Shown here piece after piece: positions 38,692 through 50,591 of a DNA stretch of 64,000 nt (positions within the stretch are counted from its first letter, which is position 1; each line of letters opens with the position of its first letter). The notes under the pieces are model-generated. The model made no database searches and was not told where the DNA came from. It worked only from the letters and a program-made list of their open reading frames with translations. The position numbers and the translations under genes were made by a program. This DNA is from Rodentolepis nana (lineage: Eukaryota > Platyhelminthes > Cestoda > Cyclophyllidea > Hymenolepididae): the NCBI GenBank assembly GCA_900617975.1, contig UZAE01012026.1, positions 25,096-89,095 on the forward strand. Reading direction: 5' to 3'.

Positions 38692-38979
38692 TTAGGAACT
38701 TTCTAATGGGCCCCAAGTGGCACTAATCAAGTTAATCCTCATTAAACGAACCAATTCTACCATTTGAGATATTTGTTTATGAGGAATATTTCGGGAGAAA
38801 CATTCTCCGAGAACGTCACCAATTAGTATCGGCATAACTGATGGCAGGTTTAACCGTACCCAGAGACCTGTAAGAGCGACACTGTCAAATGAGGAATCGC
38901 ATGAAGTTGCGCCATACAAAGGCATTATTTTTATCAAGTTTTTAATTCCCACATGGCCAATTTCTAATTGACTCTTGGA
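38692..38979 (-). CDS. Orphan coding exon or small gene, unknown product
   Basis: The minus-strand frame is open for 95 codons from a splice-like CTAG at 38980 to TAA at 38692. The first in-frame ATG is at 38925 (77 residues if used). The translation looks like folded protein: LTGLWVRLNLPSVMPILIGD, ECFSRNIPHKQISQMVELV, then SATWGPLESS and stop. It lies about 260 bp beyond the DPH5 stop on the same strand. Either it is a short separate cistron or the last exon of a gene whose upstream exons were not found; a decayed gene fragment is also possible. Family not recognised. Confidence 0.4.
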   Translation of the reverse strand, partial: SKSQLEIGHVGIKNLIKIMPLYGATSCDSSFDSVALTGLWVRLNLPSVMPILIGDVLGECFSRNIPHKQISQMVELVRLMRINLISATWGPLESS

Positions 38980-39240
38980 CTAGTCCATAGACTACAAGCA
39001 GAGTGCTATCTCTGTAGCAGTTTCTCTTATGACAGCTAAGAACTTCTAATTGAAACTAGTTATAATCATGCATAAAAAATATACAATGCATAATTTGAGT
39101 AGAAAAATGTCTACAAAATCTTTACACCTATTAACATGTCATGCCAAAACAAATATTACTTCTACCACTTTAATTATCCAATTTGAACTTCGTTGAGCAA
39201 TAAATAAGAAATTAAACATTTACAAATTTTTCATCCCAAA

Positions 39241-40363
39241 TTAACGACACTTCTTTGTTAGTTTAACTATATCCTCATGCCTGTTAAACATAGCTGCAAC
39301 TCTTTCCTTAAACGAGGTTCCTTCCTTTGATGGTGGCAGAAGAATTGGTAAGGAAGTTCCATCGCAATTCGTTTGCAAACCTTCCAATTCATCGCCCACA
39401 AGGAGACGAGAAGTCAGAAATTCCTTTTCCATCGGATGCAGTTCGCCGGGAAATATCATACAATGCATAGGACCTCCCAATGCTTCAGAGAATTCAGGAG
39501 AATCGCCAATTTCAGAGGGTGATGAAGACCCAAGAATTTGAAGCGTCGTGACAACGATTGATTGAGTTGGAGTGCCAACACGAGCTAAGCAGACAACGAG
39601 GCAATCCGGATCGAGATAAACTTCGGGCTCGAGTTCCCGAAATTCTTCCGGATCAGATTCATCATATTCTACCACTCGATGACGAATACGTCTGGCGGTT
39701 TCTAGGATCTGATAACCAGCTTCGGGGCAGACCATGAATCTCGGCGGATCGTAGATATCTCTATCATGCAAAAGAGCTTCCACTGATTTTTCTTTCATCT
39801 ATAAGGATTACTTAACATTCATAAAAAGCTTTTACTTTTATGTCTAAAAGGCATAAAGTATGAAGACCTCTAACAAAATTCGCTGCAATTTTCAGATAAA
39901 AACTCTCAGGATGGAAGTATTCGTTCCAAAGAGGGATAGATACTGTCTCACCCATTCTGTAGAGTTGTAATCCACAGCAACCAACTGCAGTCATAATTCC
40001 AGCATTATGGATCACCTTATATGGAATTTTTTCCTTTATTGCACGAATAATTAAATCTAAAGTATGTTAGAAGTAAATATAAGTACCGGAGTGAGTAGTA
40101 GCACAAAGTGGATCACCAACAACCAGGAAAGCAACATTAGCAGTTTTAGCTAATGTAATCATTGAATTGCTCTCGTTTTCTGTAAATTCACGATCGGCAT
40201 CTTTAACTTGTTTACCACAAAACTCGGATATTCTCTCTATGCCGTGAGTAAGAACGGACGTATAGGCATCAATGAAAATGTGGTCACATTTTTTTATTAC
40301 ATCAAGACCAGATACTGATATATCCTCGATTGTTGATAAACCCAACCCGATGAGGTAAAGCAT
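39241..40363 (-). CDS. DPH5: Diphthine methyl ester synthase (DPH5 homologue), 351 aa
   Basis: DPH5 is the SAM-dependent methyltransferase that methylates the modified histidine of elongation factor 2, the second step of diphthamide synthesis, in the cytosol. Exons are 40087-40363, 39836-40056 and 39241-39798, with introns of 30 and 37 bp. The start MLYLIGLGL is the family N-terminus. Other family motifs are [65 protein letters not shown] and [10 protein letters not shown], followed by [19 protein letters not shown]. The usual GDPFGATTH reads GDPLCATTH here. At 351 aa it exceeds the human enzyme (285), through an acidic insert before [14 protein letters not shown] and a basic C-terminal tail ending KLTKKCR. 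An acceptor, TTGAATTTTTAG, lies about 25 bases before the ATG. Confidence 0.95.
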
Positions 40364-40573
40364 GGAGAGAATATTGTAAACCAGCACTAAAAATTCAAGA
40401 ACTGTCTTTTCAAGGTCATATGTGGTACCATCGCCATTATTGGATCTTTCTAATTTGAGCCACGATTTAAAAATAAATAAGAGAAATAGATTTGGTTAAA
40501 ATATATTTAAATAATTTTTGGACAATAATTACATAGCGAACCTCCTATTAACAATAAATTACGACGCTTCTAA

Positions 40574-40709
40574 TTACATTTTCCACACTTCTTCATTACC
40601 TTCACCATATTTTTTCAGAAGCTTGCATTTTAATTCCACACAATCCCCTATGCAAAAATTCGGGCGTTTTAGTAATTGACTTATGTCTGGCGTTGGTCGT
40701 CGACCTTGA
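40574..40709 (-). CDS. Orphan terminal exon, unknown product
   Basis: A frame of 45 codons ends in TAA 210 bp upstream of the DPH5 ATG on the same strand. It reads QGRRPTPDISQLLKRPNFC, then IGDCVELKCKLLKKYG and GNEEVWKM. Content is protein-like with three spaced cysteines. The boundary was placed after CTCATAAG; the frame stays open further upstream to a TGA. A much stronger acceptor (TTCTCTCTTTCAG, about 40784) lies upstream but is followed by stops in this frame, so the 5' structure is unresolved. It may be the last exon of a gene preceding DPH5. Confidence 0.35.
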
Positions 40710-41828
40710 CTTATGAGTTTCAAATTAAGCGCAAATGTGTGGATTCTTCAAAATCGAATCAACGCTTTAAACTATCAGATCTGAAAGAGAGAATAGTGTG
40801 AGCAATTTAGTGCAGAACTTGAAAAAAACTGACTTCTAATGGTGCTCAAAAGTCGTGAGACTCAAGATCTTTTAAATGGTCTACGCATCAGAATATAGGG
40901 AGTGGAAAGGAATCGAGCCAATGATTTGTATAGTCAGCCAAGGAAAGCTCGAGGGCAAATGTCGAAGACCAAACGACTAAAGGAACAAACACCTCAAGTT
41001 TCAGAGAATGGGCGGAATCGCGGATATCGTTTTACATATGCTTGAATGCTTTCAATGCCAGAAGCTTGCTGGGAAGACAAGAGCTGAGGATGGCAATTTT
41101 ATAATTAAGACTATTAACAGTCACTTGGCAGTTTTTCACCAGTCCGGAGATTGTGAGAGAGGCGTAGAATGGAAAATTGTGTGAGAGGTAGGTAAAACAA
41201 TTTACATGGGTTACTTGGGCAAGCACACGTTTAAGTTTTAGAATGTATATGCACTTTTGGATGAAATTGAACGTTATAAAAAGTGAACTTTTAATAAGAT
41301 TTTCAGGTTAAGTAGATTAGGAGTTAGTTATAGAGGTGTTTCTTAAGTTATGTAGACTAAAGACCCGCACTTTCTCTTTACCAACGTATGAAAGAATAAC
41401 TCAGAAGAGTGGTGGAGTCTCCCTTCAATGCAGCATCAATTTCCGCATCAACAAGTCGTCTAAACGCTTCCTAAACGATGTGGAAAAAATTTCATCCACG
41501 AAAAACGTGATATCAATCCGAAATAAAACTTTGGGGACAGTATTTATGCCTCGTTCTTAGATAATCGATTCATACAGGTCGTACAGCAGCGTTTTTGTCT
41601 CCTGACACCGAAAATATGAAAACGACTTATATTTCTATATAATGCCATAATATGGTTATAGCGCATATCTGGATAATTGTTTCGTTAAAGCTTTCTCAAT
41701 CAAGTGTGAATCAACTGAAGACTAATGCCATTAAGTAGGCAGATATATCTCAAAAGCCGTGCAGCGACAAAGGAGCGTCATATAGCATACTAAAGTGAAC
41801 CCATAGTAGCCATAAAAGAATTATATAG

Positions 41829-42035
41829 TTACTGGTAGTTGTAATTGCTTTTGGAGTTATTAATAGTAATATTACGTATAAAATTTAATCTCCTTGACAA
41901 TGCATTTTTAAGACCTAGTAGCACCACCACAATAAATAGTACTCCCTTTGGATAAATTGCAATTGTTACACGAAATACTGTTAAAATCGAGTCAATTAAA
42001 CGCCACTCACTGGGCAAATAATATATCGAGGACAT
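41829..42035 (-). CDS. Possible small membrane protein ORF (68 aa)
   Basis: A single ATG-to-TAA frame whose product starts MSSIYYLPSEWRLID and contains a hydrophobic helix, GVLFIVVVLLGL, followed by basic residues (KNALSRR) and an Asn-rich tail. It starts 60 bp beyond the stop of the 69-residue gene, and an AAG acceptor-like site precedes the ATG by 8 bases. No family recognised. A GTGAGT inside codons 10-12 leaves open that this is not a simple ORF. Confidence 0.25.
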   Translation of the reverse strand: MSSIYYLPSEWRLIDSILTVFRVTIAIYPKGVLFIVVVLLGLKNALSRRLNFIRNITINNSKSNYNYQ

Positions 42036-42070
42036 ATGCAGCCTTCAAATAAACAAATGAGCTCATTCTC

Positions 42071-42076
42071 TTTATT
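42071..42076 (-). terminator. Poly(A) signal of the 69-aa gene
   Basis: AATAAA on the minus strand, 20 bases beyond the TGA of the three-exon gene. This spacing supports that gene model. Confidence 0.55.
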
Positions 42077-42095
42077 TCAAAAGTATTAAAATTCA

Positions 42096-42416
42096 TCAGG
42101 AATCTCTGGTGTCACAGCCTTCAAATTGTTGATTTGGATACGCCAATTCACTCTGTTCTACATTGTCGAGAGGACCGGATTTGAAATTTCGATCAACTAC
42201 ACGTATGCAGCAACTCCATGCTCTAAGACAAAGCAATAAAACTTGGCTGTCTTTCAGCACGCATTCCGTCTTATTACTTACTATCTTCCATCATCTTCAT
42301 AAGTGGCCAATCACGTTTACGGATAGGAGCAAAGTTCGTTAAATACTAAATCTCCAAAAGAATTGCATTTTTGTTGAAATTAATAATTAAATTACTTTTG
42401 CTTCAACGCGACACAT
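42096..42416 (-). CDS. Small three-exon gene, 69 aa, unknown function
   Basis: Exons are 42396-42416 (MCRVEAK), 42282-42345 (YLTNFAPIRKRDWPLMKMMED) and 42096-42220 (WSCCIRVVDRNFKSG to GCDTRDS). Introns of 50 and 61 bp have GTAATT/GTAAGT donors and TTTAG/TTAGAG acceptors. The phases agree, giving 70 codons including the stop, with an in-frame TAA upstream of the ATG. A poly(A) hexamer follows 20 bases after the stop. The middle is basic and aromatic, with an adjacent Cys pair; there is no signal peptide or clear membrane span. It lies 1.1 kb downstream of ITFG1 on the same strand. A small mitochondrial or RNA-associated protein is possible but unsupported. Confidence 0.5.
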
Positions 42417-43143
42417 CACCCCTTTATCTGTTCCCACAGTAGTTTACGAAATTAAATATGAGAGATAGGTTGTTAAGCCAATTAGAATCGAATAAGATGT
42501 GATTGCATAAGGCACTTTGAAATGGATTTACTTGCGGATACATTAAGACGTATGGGTAGAATTATTGAGGAGAACCGAATTCACCCGTCAGTCACGTTGT
42601 TTTAAATTTACTATTTTACTCAGTTTGCCTTGACAGGCTATGAAAATACTTTGCATGGAGATTGCATGTTGTATCAAATATCAGCCTTTTGGCACTAACA
42701 AGCCAATGAATGGTCCAATAACACTACAACAAGGCACATTTCCCATTGATCTAGGCAAACTAAGTTACCTCTTCACATGTTGTTCATGGTCGCATTTTAT
42801 GAACCACATTCCCCTTCTAATGTGGATTCATCAAAACAGACTAAGTTCTCTTTAAGGCGGGGATCAGAAATCTTATCAAATAGCGTTGACGATTTTCGTG
42901 CCTGCATGTTGGTACAATTAGTTAGACAAAAAAATGAGTGGCTTAATTTCTGTGGCGCTAGATTAGACCACTTTTAGTTCATTCGCTCCATGGAAATAAG
43001 TTGGGAAGAGCCAGCGATTATGCATCTGAATGGAATAAATTTGGTACCATGAGCAGGATTCGTAAGGCTATGCAGCCGAAATTCGTTCAATGGCGAAAAA
43101 CTCAACTTAAGAGTAGTGAGAGACTGTTTAGGAAGAGAGTTCC

Positions 43144-43163
43144 TCCCCCCCTCCCCCCCCCCC
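43144..43163. repeat. C-rich homopolymer tract
   Basis: Runs of 7 and 11 C separated by T, in the 3' flank of ITFG1. One of several G/C homopolymers clustered between 43.1 and 46.7 kb. Confidence 0.9.
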
Positions 43164-43331
43164 AACGAGGGAATTCGTTTGTGGTTAATTCAGATCATAC
43201 GGTTAGCAGAATGAACAGACAAGATAAATGTTTCTTTTGAACAAATGATGCAGCCGTACAAGTGTGCCAAAGTATGCAAGAGGTTAGGTGAAAGAAAAGA
43301 GTTAAGTGTTACGATCGTGAATATGCGAGTA

Positions 43332-43352
43332 CAGAGAGAGAGAGAGAGAGAG
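43332..43352. repeat. (GA)n microsatellite
   Basis: GA dinucleotide run of about 10 units just beyond the ITFG1 stop codon, probably within its 3' UTR. Confidence 0.9.
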
Positions 43353-43514
43353 GCGTCAAACGCCATTAACATTTGTCAAGAGTTCAAAAACACATACCCA
43401 CACACATAAACACCTCCCAATGAAAGACTCGTAATAGCACAAATAGTTACAGTAGTGGTGATAATATAAGCACAAGTTCTCGTTAAATATCTCTGTTTGT
43501 TTTTTCCTTTTCCT

Positions 43515-46500
43515 TTACATAGCGTCAAAGTGGAACCGCTGAGATTCCTGCATCCTCTCCTTTTGGTCAGCACGAATTTCAAGGTACTGGAGTATACCAA
43601 TCACAACGAGAAGAATGATGCAAGTAGATAGTAAAGTGATTGCAATTACAATGACCTTTATATCGTAGAGGGGCTGTAAGAATGATTTTGCCTGCCAACT
43701 GTAATGATCAAACGAAGAAAATAAACACTAATTGAGATTTACATAAGGAGAAAGGCGATGAAAATAGGAAATGTAGATGACTTACCTGTCTGGATTATTG
43801 TACTCATACGGAATGACAACTACTTGGGCGTTTGGAACAATAAAGGTGAGTTTATGTGATCGTGTTTGCTGTAGAAGAAGAGAAGACATTAGCCACACTG
43901 AACAAACCAATTTCGCTAGCTTTTGATAATACAAACAAGTGGAAAATCTGGTAGGTGAAGTATCTGGGAGTGAGGCAAGCTAAAACCGTGAAAACCCGAG
44001 TGGAACTAAGCTTAGTGACTGATTCCACATTCTTACCACCTCATGACCAACAGCTTTCATTGCCATAAAACATGACTGGTATTAAGTAATCTCAAAGAGA
44101 GCTTGGCCTTTACTGCCTGAAACTACGGCTACAGTAGACTCAGAAGTAAAGTAAATTCTGAGGGGGGGGGGAGTGGGGGGNNNNNNGGGGAGGAGTGCTG
44201 AATTAATTTAAACACAAGCCACTTTACTAAATTGAGAAATCACAGTTTCTTTAGCAAAGTTCGATATTTGAAGTAAAACCCAGCCACGACAGTTTAGTTC
44301 AGGCAAGTCGACAAGACACTTAACTACACACAGACTGACAAGAGCACAGAGCATGGATGCTCATTGAGTAGAATATGAGACGAGAAGAGGACTGTGGTCA
44401 TAGAGTAAGATGGTCGCTTTCTCTTAGCCCATTCTCTATTTGACCTTCTTCGTTTCTCTTGCCAACTTTCATATATCCGACAAATGCCATGTCTTTTCAT
44501 ATTGACGTATATTAGCCACATGATGCCCAGTAATGAAGGTCCATTTAGACCACGTTTCTTAAAATGCCGCAAATGATACACTGATGGGAATGGCGAGGTA
44601 GCTGAGGATTGGAAATCGAAAAGTGGGGCTAGAAAAGCAGTTCAAAGTCCTATAACAAATAAAATAAGAGGGGGGGGGGGAGGGAGGAAGAGTGATATGA
44701 ACACTACTTTGGGTAGGACAAGGACTCTTCTCCTTCAGCTAGTAGGCCGAAAAGAAATGCAGATAGAAGGAAAGTTCATTGTGGGTAGAGAATCCAGGAA
44801 TACTAAGCCTGGAAGTTGTGGAATAGTTAAAATTGGGAAGATCGACACATGGTTGATACATAATATATATGCGGTGATCACTACTTCTGATGCATACAAA
44901 AGAGCACACGCTTTGTGATTATATTTTATGAAATCAGACAAGAATTTGTTGATACAAGTGACGAATACCAATTTTCATACTTACAGAAGTAGAAAGGCAA
45001 ACATAAGTTTCTTTCTCAAGATAAGTACTAAATGGCAACTTTAAGATAGATACACAACTTACCCCGGAAGGAGCAGGTATCGAAACTATGACATTTTCAA
45101 TGTAGGTGGCGAAATCCCCAAAACCGAAAGTAACGAAAGGAAGTTGGAGAGCACCGCAGCAAGAGGTGGAGACAAAGGAAGCACTGGAACCAATACGACC
45201 TCCCTCAGCACCCTGGGTTTCATAGGAAACGCGATATCCGTAACCCGGTAGTCCGTAGGGCAGAACACCATTAGGACATCGACCCGGACTTCCGCAGAGA
45301 CCGGTTGCAAGCATAACCTGAGAGGAAGTGGAAGTAAATACGATAACAATCCCGCCCATATTGTAAGAGTGTCATTAACCAAAGCAACAACTTAGACCAC
45401 CTATCATTTACTAGAATGCATTTAAAACCTCAATTTATTTACTGTGGGTCGATTGTGCAGCGATTTAGTTAACTTGCCCATAAGTCAGATGTCAAGTGTT
45501 CGACATCTATTGATGCACAACACATACAATGGAGCTAGGTGGTCAAACCACACTGACAGTGACTGAATGCGAGTTTCTTACCCCAGAGGCTCCACCATGC
45601 TACATCTCAACCCAACATAGCTGATATCAAAGCTGCAGCTACCACACCAGCTAAACGTACTAGTAAAATAGGGGAAATGATAGTCATCCATTTTTGGGAT
45701 TCAAGTAATTTTAGATGCTAGCTTTCTTCCGCTAACAGACACGTTAGAGCTTTTTCTTGGCAACTGTAATATCAAAAGGCTATGTACAATAGTGGTAATA
45801 CAAACAACAAACTGATCGTTTATATTGTTCAAATGGACTGCATGCCCCCCCCCCCCCCCCCCCCCCCCCCCCACCCCAAAGTCTAACTTGACGATAAAGT
45901 CTGAAACTGTTGTTTAAAATCGAGAATGGTGGTGGTTCATGACGAAGGGTAAATGGAGCAAATACTCAGGTAGGTCATTGTATGAAAATATGATCATACT
46001 CATTACCTAAAGCTGAAATAAACGTACATTTCAAAAAAACGTTAAGAGTGCGTATTCCCCATAAAAATAGTTGGCAAGATAAAACAATGCGCGAATTGTT
46101 CAAAGCGTAAACGATAACCATGCCTCCAATGAAAGGATTGGCCGGACTCACTTTAAGGAAGTATACTTCCTTGGTCATTTTCTGCATGTAGAGAGAAGTG
46201 ACCGGTGTTTTGTCAGACCTTTGATGGGTCATAAATAGATCCAAAATGCCCTAGAGTGAAAGACAAAAAAACCATAAAATTACAAAAATTTTCGATTAGC
46301 TAGTCGCGTAAAAGAGCCCACTCAGCTTACATCTTCATTGTAATCGAAGAAGGCGATTTGCTTCAGGTTCAGTGCATTATCAACTTCAACCCCGGGTAAT
46401 AAATAAGCCTGAAATTCGACCCGACCACCATTTGAACGAGCTGTATTTCGCAAGATGGCAGGCAGAACAATAGTATTGGAACCCTGGGAGTACTTCAGTC

Positions 46501-49500
46501 CCACTGCCAAGTCCGGAAAACCGTCCAAGTCAAAGTCACCCAAAGATGGACCCACAAGAAAAGAAGTGGAAAATTCTTTCGATGCGGCAGAAGCCAGAGA
46601 CCAAGAGCCTTCCTCAAAGCCTACAGGTGTCAAATGTACTGCGACTGGCTTCCAATCCTCGAAAAGGAAAGAATAGTATAAAATGGAAGTATAATAGGAA
46701 AGTGGAGCAAAACCCTAGTTTTCTATCGCTTCCAGGACCCCCCCCCAGTATTAAGAAACCAACCATGAATGTTGGGATTATAAAAATGCATCACCCCAGG
46801 TCACTAAAATGTCAGCCCTATTGCACACGAAGTCAAAAGATAAAAAAGGGCTTAAATATTTTTATTCAAGTTTAGGAACAAAGAGCTGTATTTAGGACAC
46901 ATGTTTCAATTAGGTTCAACAGACAACTCATAAAAATATAGACTGCTAGTAGAGCGTGCTCTATGTCCTCAAAATTCTGATCAATTCGAGAGACTACGTC
47001 AAACACGATAAATGGCATATCCTAGTAGACTGTGGTGGTTCCACTAATGAAAATCAAGGTTCAAGGCCAAGTACATTCAAGCAGACCCGTATCTACGTGT
47101 CCAATGTCTTGTTACCTATCATAACTGGTTGCAGTTTCATTAATACTAATCAATACGTCCTGATATCGATCTCCGTTGGAACTAGACGCCCATCCACTGG
47201 AATCTACGTAAATAGAATCCAAATTTAACTCTCCAAACCAGAAATGTGTTAATTCCCCTTACTTTCGATATTCTCCTTTTAGGATTGTTTAAAACTCGGC
47301 AATAACTTTGGTCTAGCATTATCCAACGCCAGAATTTAATAATGAAAATGAGAAAGTTGATAACCGCCAATCTTACGAATCTATGCTGTTGCCAATGTTA
47401 CTTCTTAACATCAAAGTAGCTAGAACTGATTTGTGAAAATAAATAACCGAAAGCCAAATTAGTAACCCAAGCTACTTTCAAATTACGATCAAGCAAAACG
47501 TAAGACTCTCACATATCACAAGCTCAGACAAACAGCTATTCGAAATCAATTAAATCTTTAGTCCTTATACCTGAAACATTCCACTTTCACACTTTTTAAT
47601 ATATGCTATACGTCTTCTACTTGATGTCAGCTATTTAAATGAAGGCAATAAAAATAAAACTCAATCTTATTGGAGAAATATGTGTTTTCAGCAAAGGAGA
47701 ATAAAACGTCTTAAAGACCCATTAAACAAGACAGTATCATTCTCTCACCTCTCCATTAGACAGGCATTAATCAGCCCTGTTGAGCAATCAACAAGGGACA
47801 TCGAAACGGCGGACTTAGATCGCTAAGCCAATCATACAAGTGATAGCACTTAAAAGAAATAGCTTACATCAAAAGAGCCCAAGGAGCTAATCCAAATTTT
47901 AGGTTTGCTGCAGTCTTTCGAAGGACAAGTCAATAGCAACAGCTGAATGTGGCTTGACTGGCCTGGATGGCAAAAAAAGAAATAAAAGTGTGAATGCATG
48001 CATGCTGAATAGGTCCGTATTACAGGATGAAAAAAGGACTTACTGAAATCTCCAAAGACGAATTTTCCGATTTCTCCTGCTTTTACATCGGGTGGAAGTG
48101 CAATATTTTTTGCTTTAGGAGATTCAATATTATTAGCAACGGCAAGATCACTGAACACTTCGATATTATTATTAGAAGTCAAGAGAACAAGAGCTGAAAA
48201 AAGACGAAATATAAGAAATTCACATTTATGATTAAGAGGAAAGAAGTTATCAGACCTACAAGGATTCATGGAGGTACCCAGAGAAGCAAAACCAGCATTG
48301 CCAAATAACTGAGAGGAAGGTTCAGTAAAATCTTGGCGAGTAGTAGGAAAAGATTTACTAAAATGAAAGACAAAAATAGTGCTTAACGTCAAAATGCATA
48401 TGATTGTCATCGTGTTAAAAGCAGGCATTATAATTAAAGGGGCACTCTTCATTTTTATAGCCGAGGAACACATGGGTCAATCATTATGACGGTGTCAGCA
48501 ATTCGGTCAGTGATGGTCGGGTCTGAGCACTACCTGCATCAGTTATGATGAGGTAACTTGAGATAGGACATACCTTCGACAAATAAGCTTTATCCCTTGA
48601 GCTCAGTATATATAATTAAAAGGGAGTGACAGATTTTCAGAAAAATCTATTATGGTGTTGATTTTAAGTATACAGACGTAAAGTAACGGCAAAAATACAT
48701 ATCTTTCTCATTCACCACTCTACAGCAATAAAAGAGTTGAGATTTTTCAAAACACCATGATCTCAAACACTGCGACATAAGCAAAAAAATTTTAAAAAAA
48801 TATATTTAAGGAAAACAGTAGATAAATTGAAATCAACCTAATGAAAATCCATATTTCTGCCAGACTTCCAATTGCCAAGCTTCATCAGGTACATAGACAT
48901 GCAAATTGAACTCATAAACGCCGACTTTGTAGACCTATAAACTTGCCGCGTGATACTAACTGGCAGGCTAATAAGGCGACGGCACACGGCGCGCATCGCA
49001 TTTAAGAATTGATCACAAATCTCTTTTCAAAACAAAGAGATGATGACCGAAGAAGATTAGAAAAGGTAATATTTAGTTAGATTAGATCACGGTCCGATTT
49101 TTGACCAAAATTATTTACGATCAATAGCAACAATAACCTACCCGCCGTAGTAAATTACCCGTTTCGACAATTCATCCTCCCCGTAGATATCAGCCACCAT
49201 ATCAGCATTTGCATCGCATACTAATGGTTGACTTTTGAATTCTCCTACTTCAACTGTCTCTAAAAAAGAAAAGTATTGATGATAATGAACGGTACATTTA
49301 AATCAGCCGAGTAGAAATAATAGTAAAACTCTAGGGCCTTCAACGTTTTGACAAGTAAATCAATTATGTGGCTGTAGCCCGGAAATAATTTCATTTAAAA
49401 ATTATTCGTTACTTCACTAAGATTTCAGCAGTAGGAGTTAAAAAAAGTTTCTCAGTTCAAACTGCTTTCTAATAAATACTTAAAGGTTCATTTAATGAAA

Positions 49501-50591
49501 AATAAAGAAAAAAACTACAAATCACATCCAACCACTCCTAAGATACAAGAAGGTACATCAACCAATCAAAATTAGCTCGAATAGACCCCGGCGTCAAATC
49601 AGGAGGAATAAGCAATACACAAGACAAATCATACTCCAATAACAATGCTTTCTGATTTCGAATAGGGTAAAAGCAGCAATGACTTGATCTCATAAGCGCC
49701 GTTTCATAACCTATTGCACTCGCCTGCGAATACGCGTATTTGAACGATTAGTTGCAAATGGCTTCTTCTATTGGCATGTGCAGTAAAAATGACAATCGAG
49801 TTCAAATCCCTCAGTTAGTGTTAGTTTTTAGGTCTTAGTTCCCAAAAGAGGAAAAAACTATCTTCGAGAAATTCTGAATTTTAATTCGCTGCGAAAAGAT
49901 TAATGTTATGTATACCAACTAAGTAAAATGTGAAAAAAGGAAGAATATAGACACGGCTTTTATTTGATAATCTCTATTCTTACTCAATCATAACAATCTT
50001 TGCACGTGATGAGACTAAGAGAACATAATCCTGACTTTAGATTTAGAGCAGAAATAAGCCAATATTTTTAAGTCAGACTAAGTAACAGCTTGTCAAGTTT
50101 TAGTCTGAAGAGATTTTGAAAGAGAAATTTTAGCACGTCATTTGCTTGTAGGAATGTTATTATCATCATAAAAAATAAGAAGACAACTTACTATTAGTAC
50201 CACTGAGCCAAACTTCGACATGGTATTCAGAACCAGAATAAACCAAGAGATAATCCTCTTTAGAATCTGCATTAAAATCAGCCACGGCGACACTGAGCAA
50301 TTTTTTTTCACTGTCCAGGGAGAAAAGTTCCACTTGATTAAATTGGCCATTGGTATCCTTAGCTGTGGGTGCCATCAGAGCATAGAGTTTGTTAACACTA
50401 GGTTTCAGCACTACAGCATCAGTTCGTCTATCGGAATTCACATCCACAAAAGCGCCCAAATCAACTCCAGCCCATGCAGCAACCCTCGTAAAAGAAGAAC
50501 CTGCGGGTCCATCTATGGGCATTGGGACAAAACCCCGAGCATCATATACCAGGAACGAGAAAGCCCAAATTAACCATGGATAAATTAACAT
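43515..50591 (-). CDS. ITFG1: Integrin-alpha FG-GAP repeat-containing protein 1 (ITFG1/TIP/LINKIN homologue), 602 aa
   Basis: ITFG1 is a single-pass surface or secretory-pathway glycoprotein with an FG-GAP beta-propeller ectodomain, implicated in cell adhesion (LINKIN) and T-cell modulation (TIP). Ten coding exons: 50192-50591, 49142-49259, 48260-48357, 48044-48193, 47868-47962, 46331-46657, 46152-46250, 45063-45317, 43786-43868, 43515-43698. All phases agree (1809 nt; human protein 612 aa). Visible are a signal peptide (MLIYPWLIWAFSFLVYDARG), Ca-binding-type FG-GAP loops DVNSDRRTD, DFNADSKED, DANADMVAD, the canonical DFDLDGFPDLAVG, and DYNEDGILD, a Cys pair in LCGSPGRCPNG, a membrane helix at about residues 556-579, and the conserved tail QRFHFDAM. 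One donor is GTAGGT after a T (exon 3). Introns contain G/C homopolymers and an N gap. The ATG follows a TTGCAG acceptor by 7 bases. Confidence 0.95.
44162..44190. other. Poly-G tract with 6-base assembly gap (N at 44181-44186)
   Basis: A G-run interrupted by AGT leads into NNNNNN and then GGGG. It lies in the intron between ITFG1 exons 8 and 9, so coding sequence is unaffected. The gap most likely reflects homopolymer sequencing failure. Confidence 0.95.
45845..45872. repeat. Poly-C homopolymer (28 C)
   Basis: Uninterrupted C-run followed by ACCCC, in an ITFG1 intron. On the transcribed strand of this minus gene it is a G-run with quadruplex potential. True length is uncertain. Confidence 0.95.

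Noticed and set aside
40860..41230. Overlapping open frames on both strands in a locally GC-richer patch
   Set aside because: Three plus frames and one or two minus frames are open for 45-60 codons, none with a consistent splice or start context, so no frame can be chosen.
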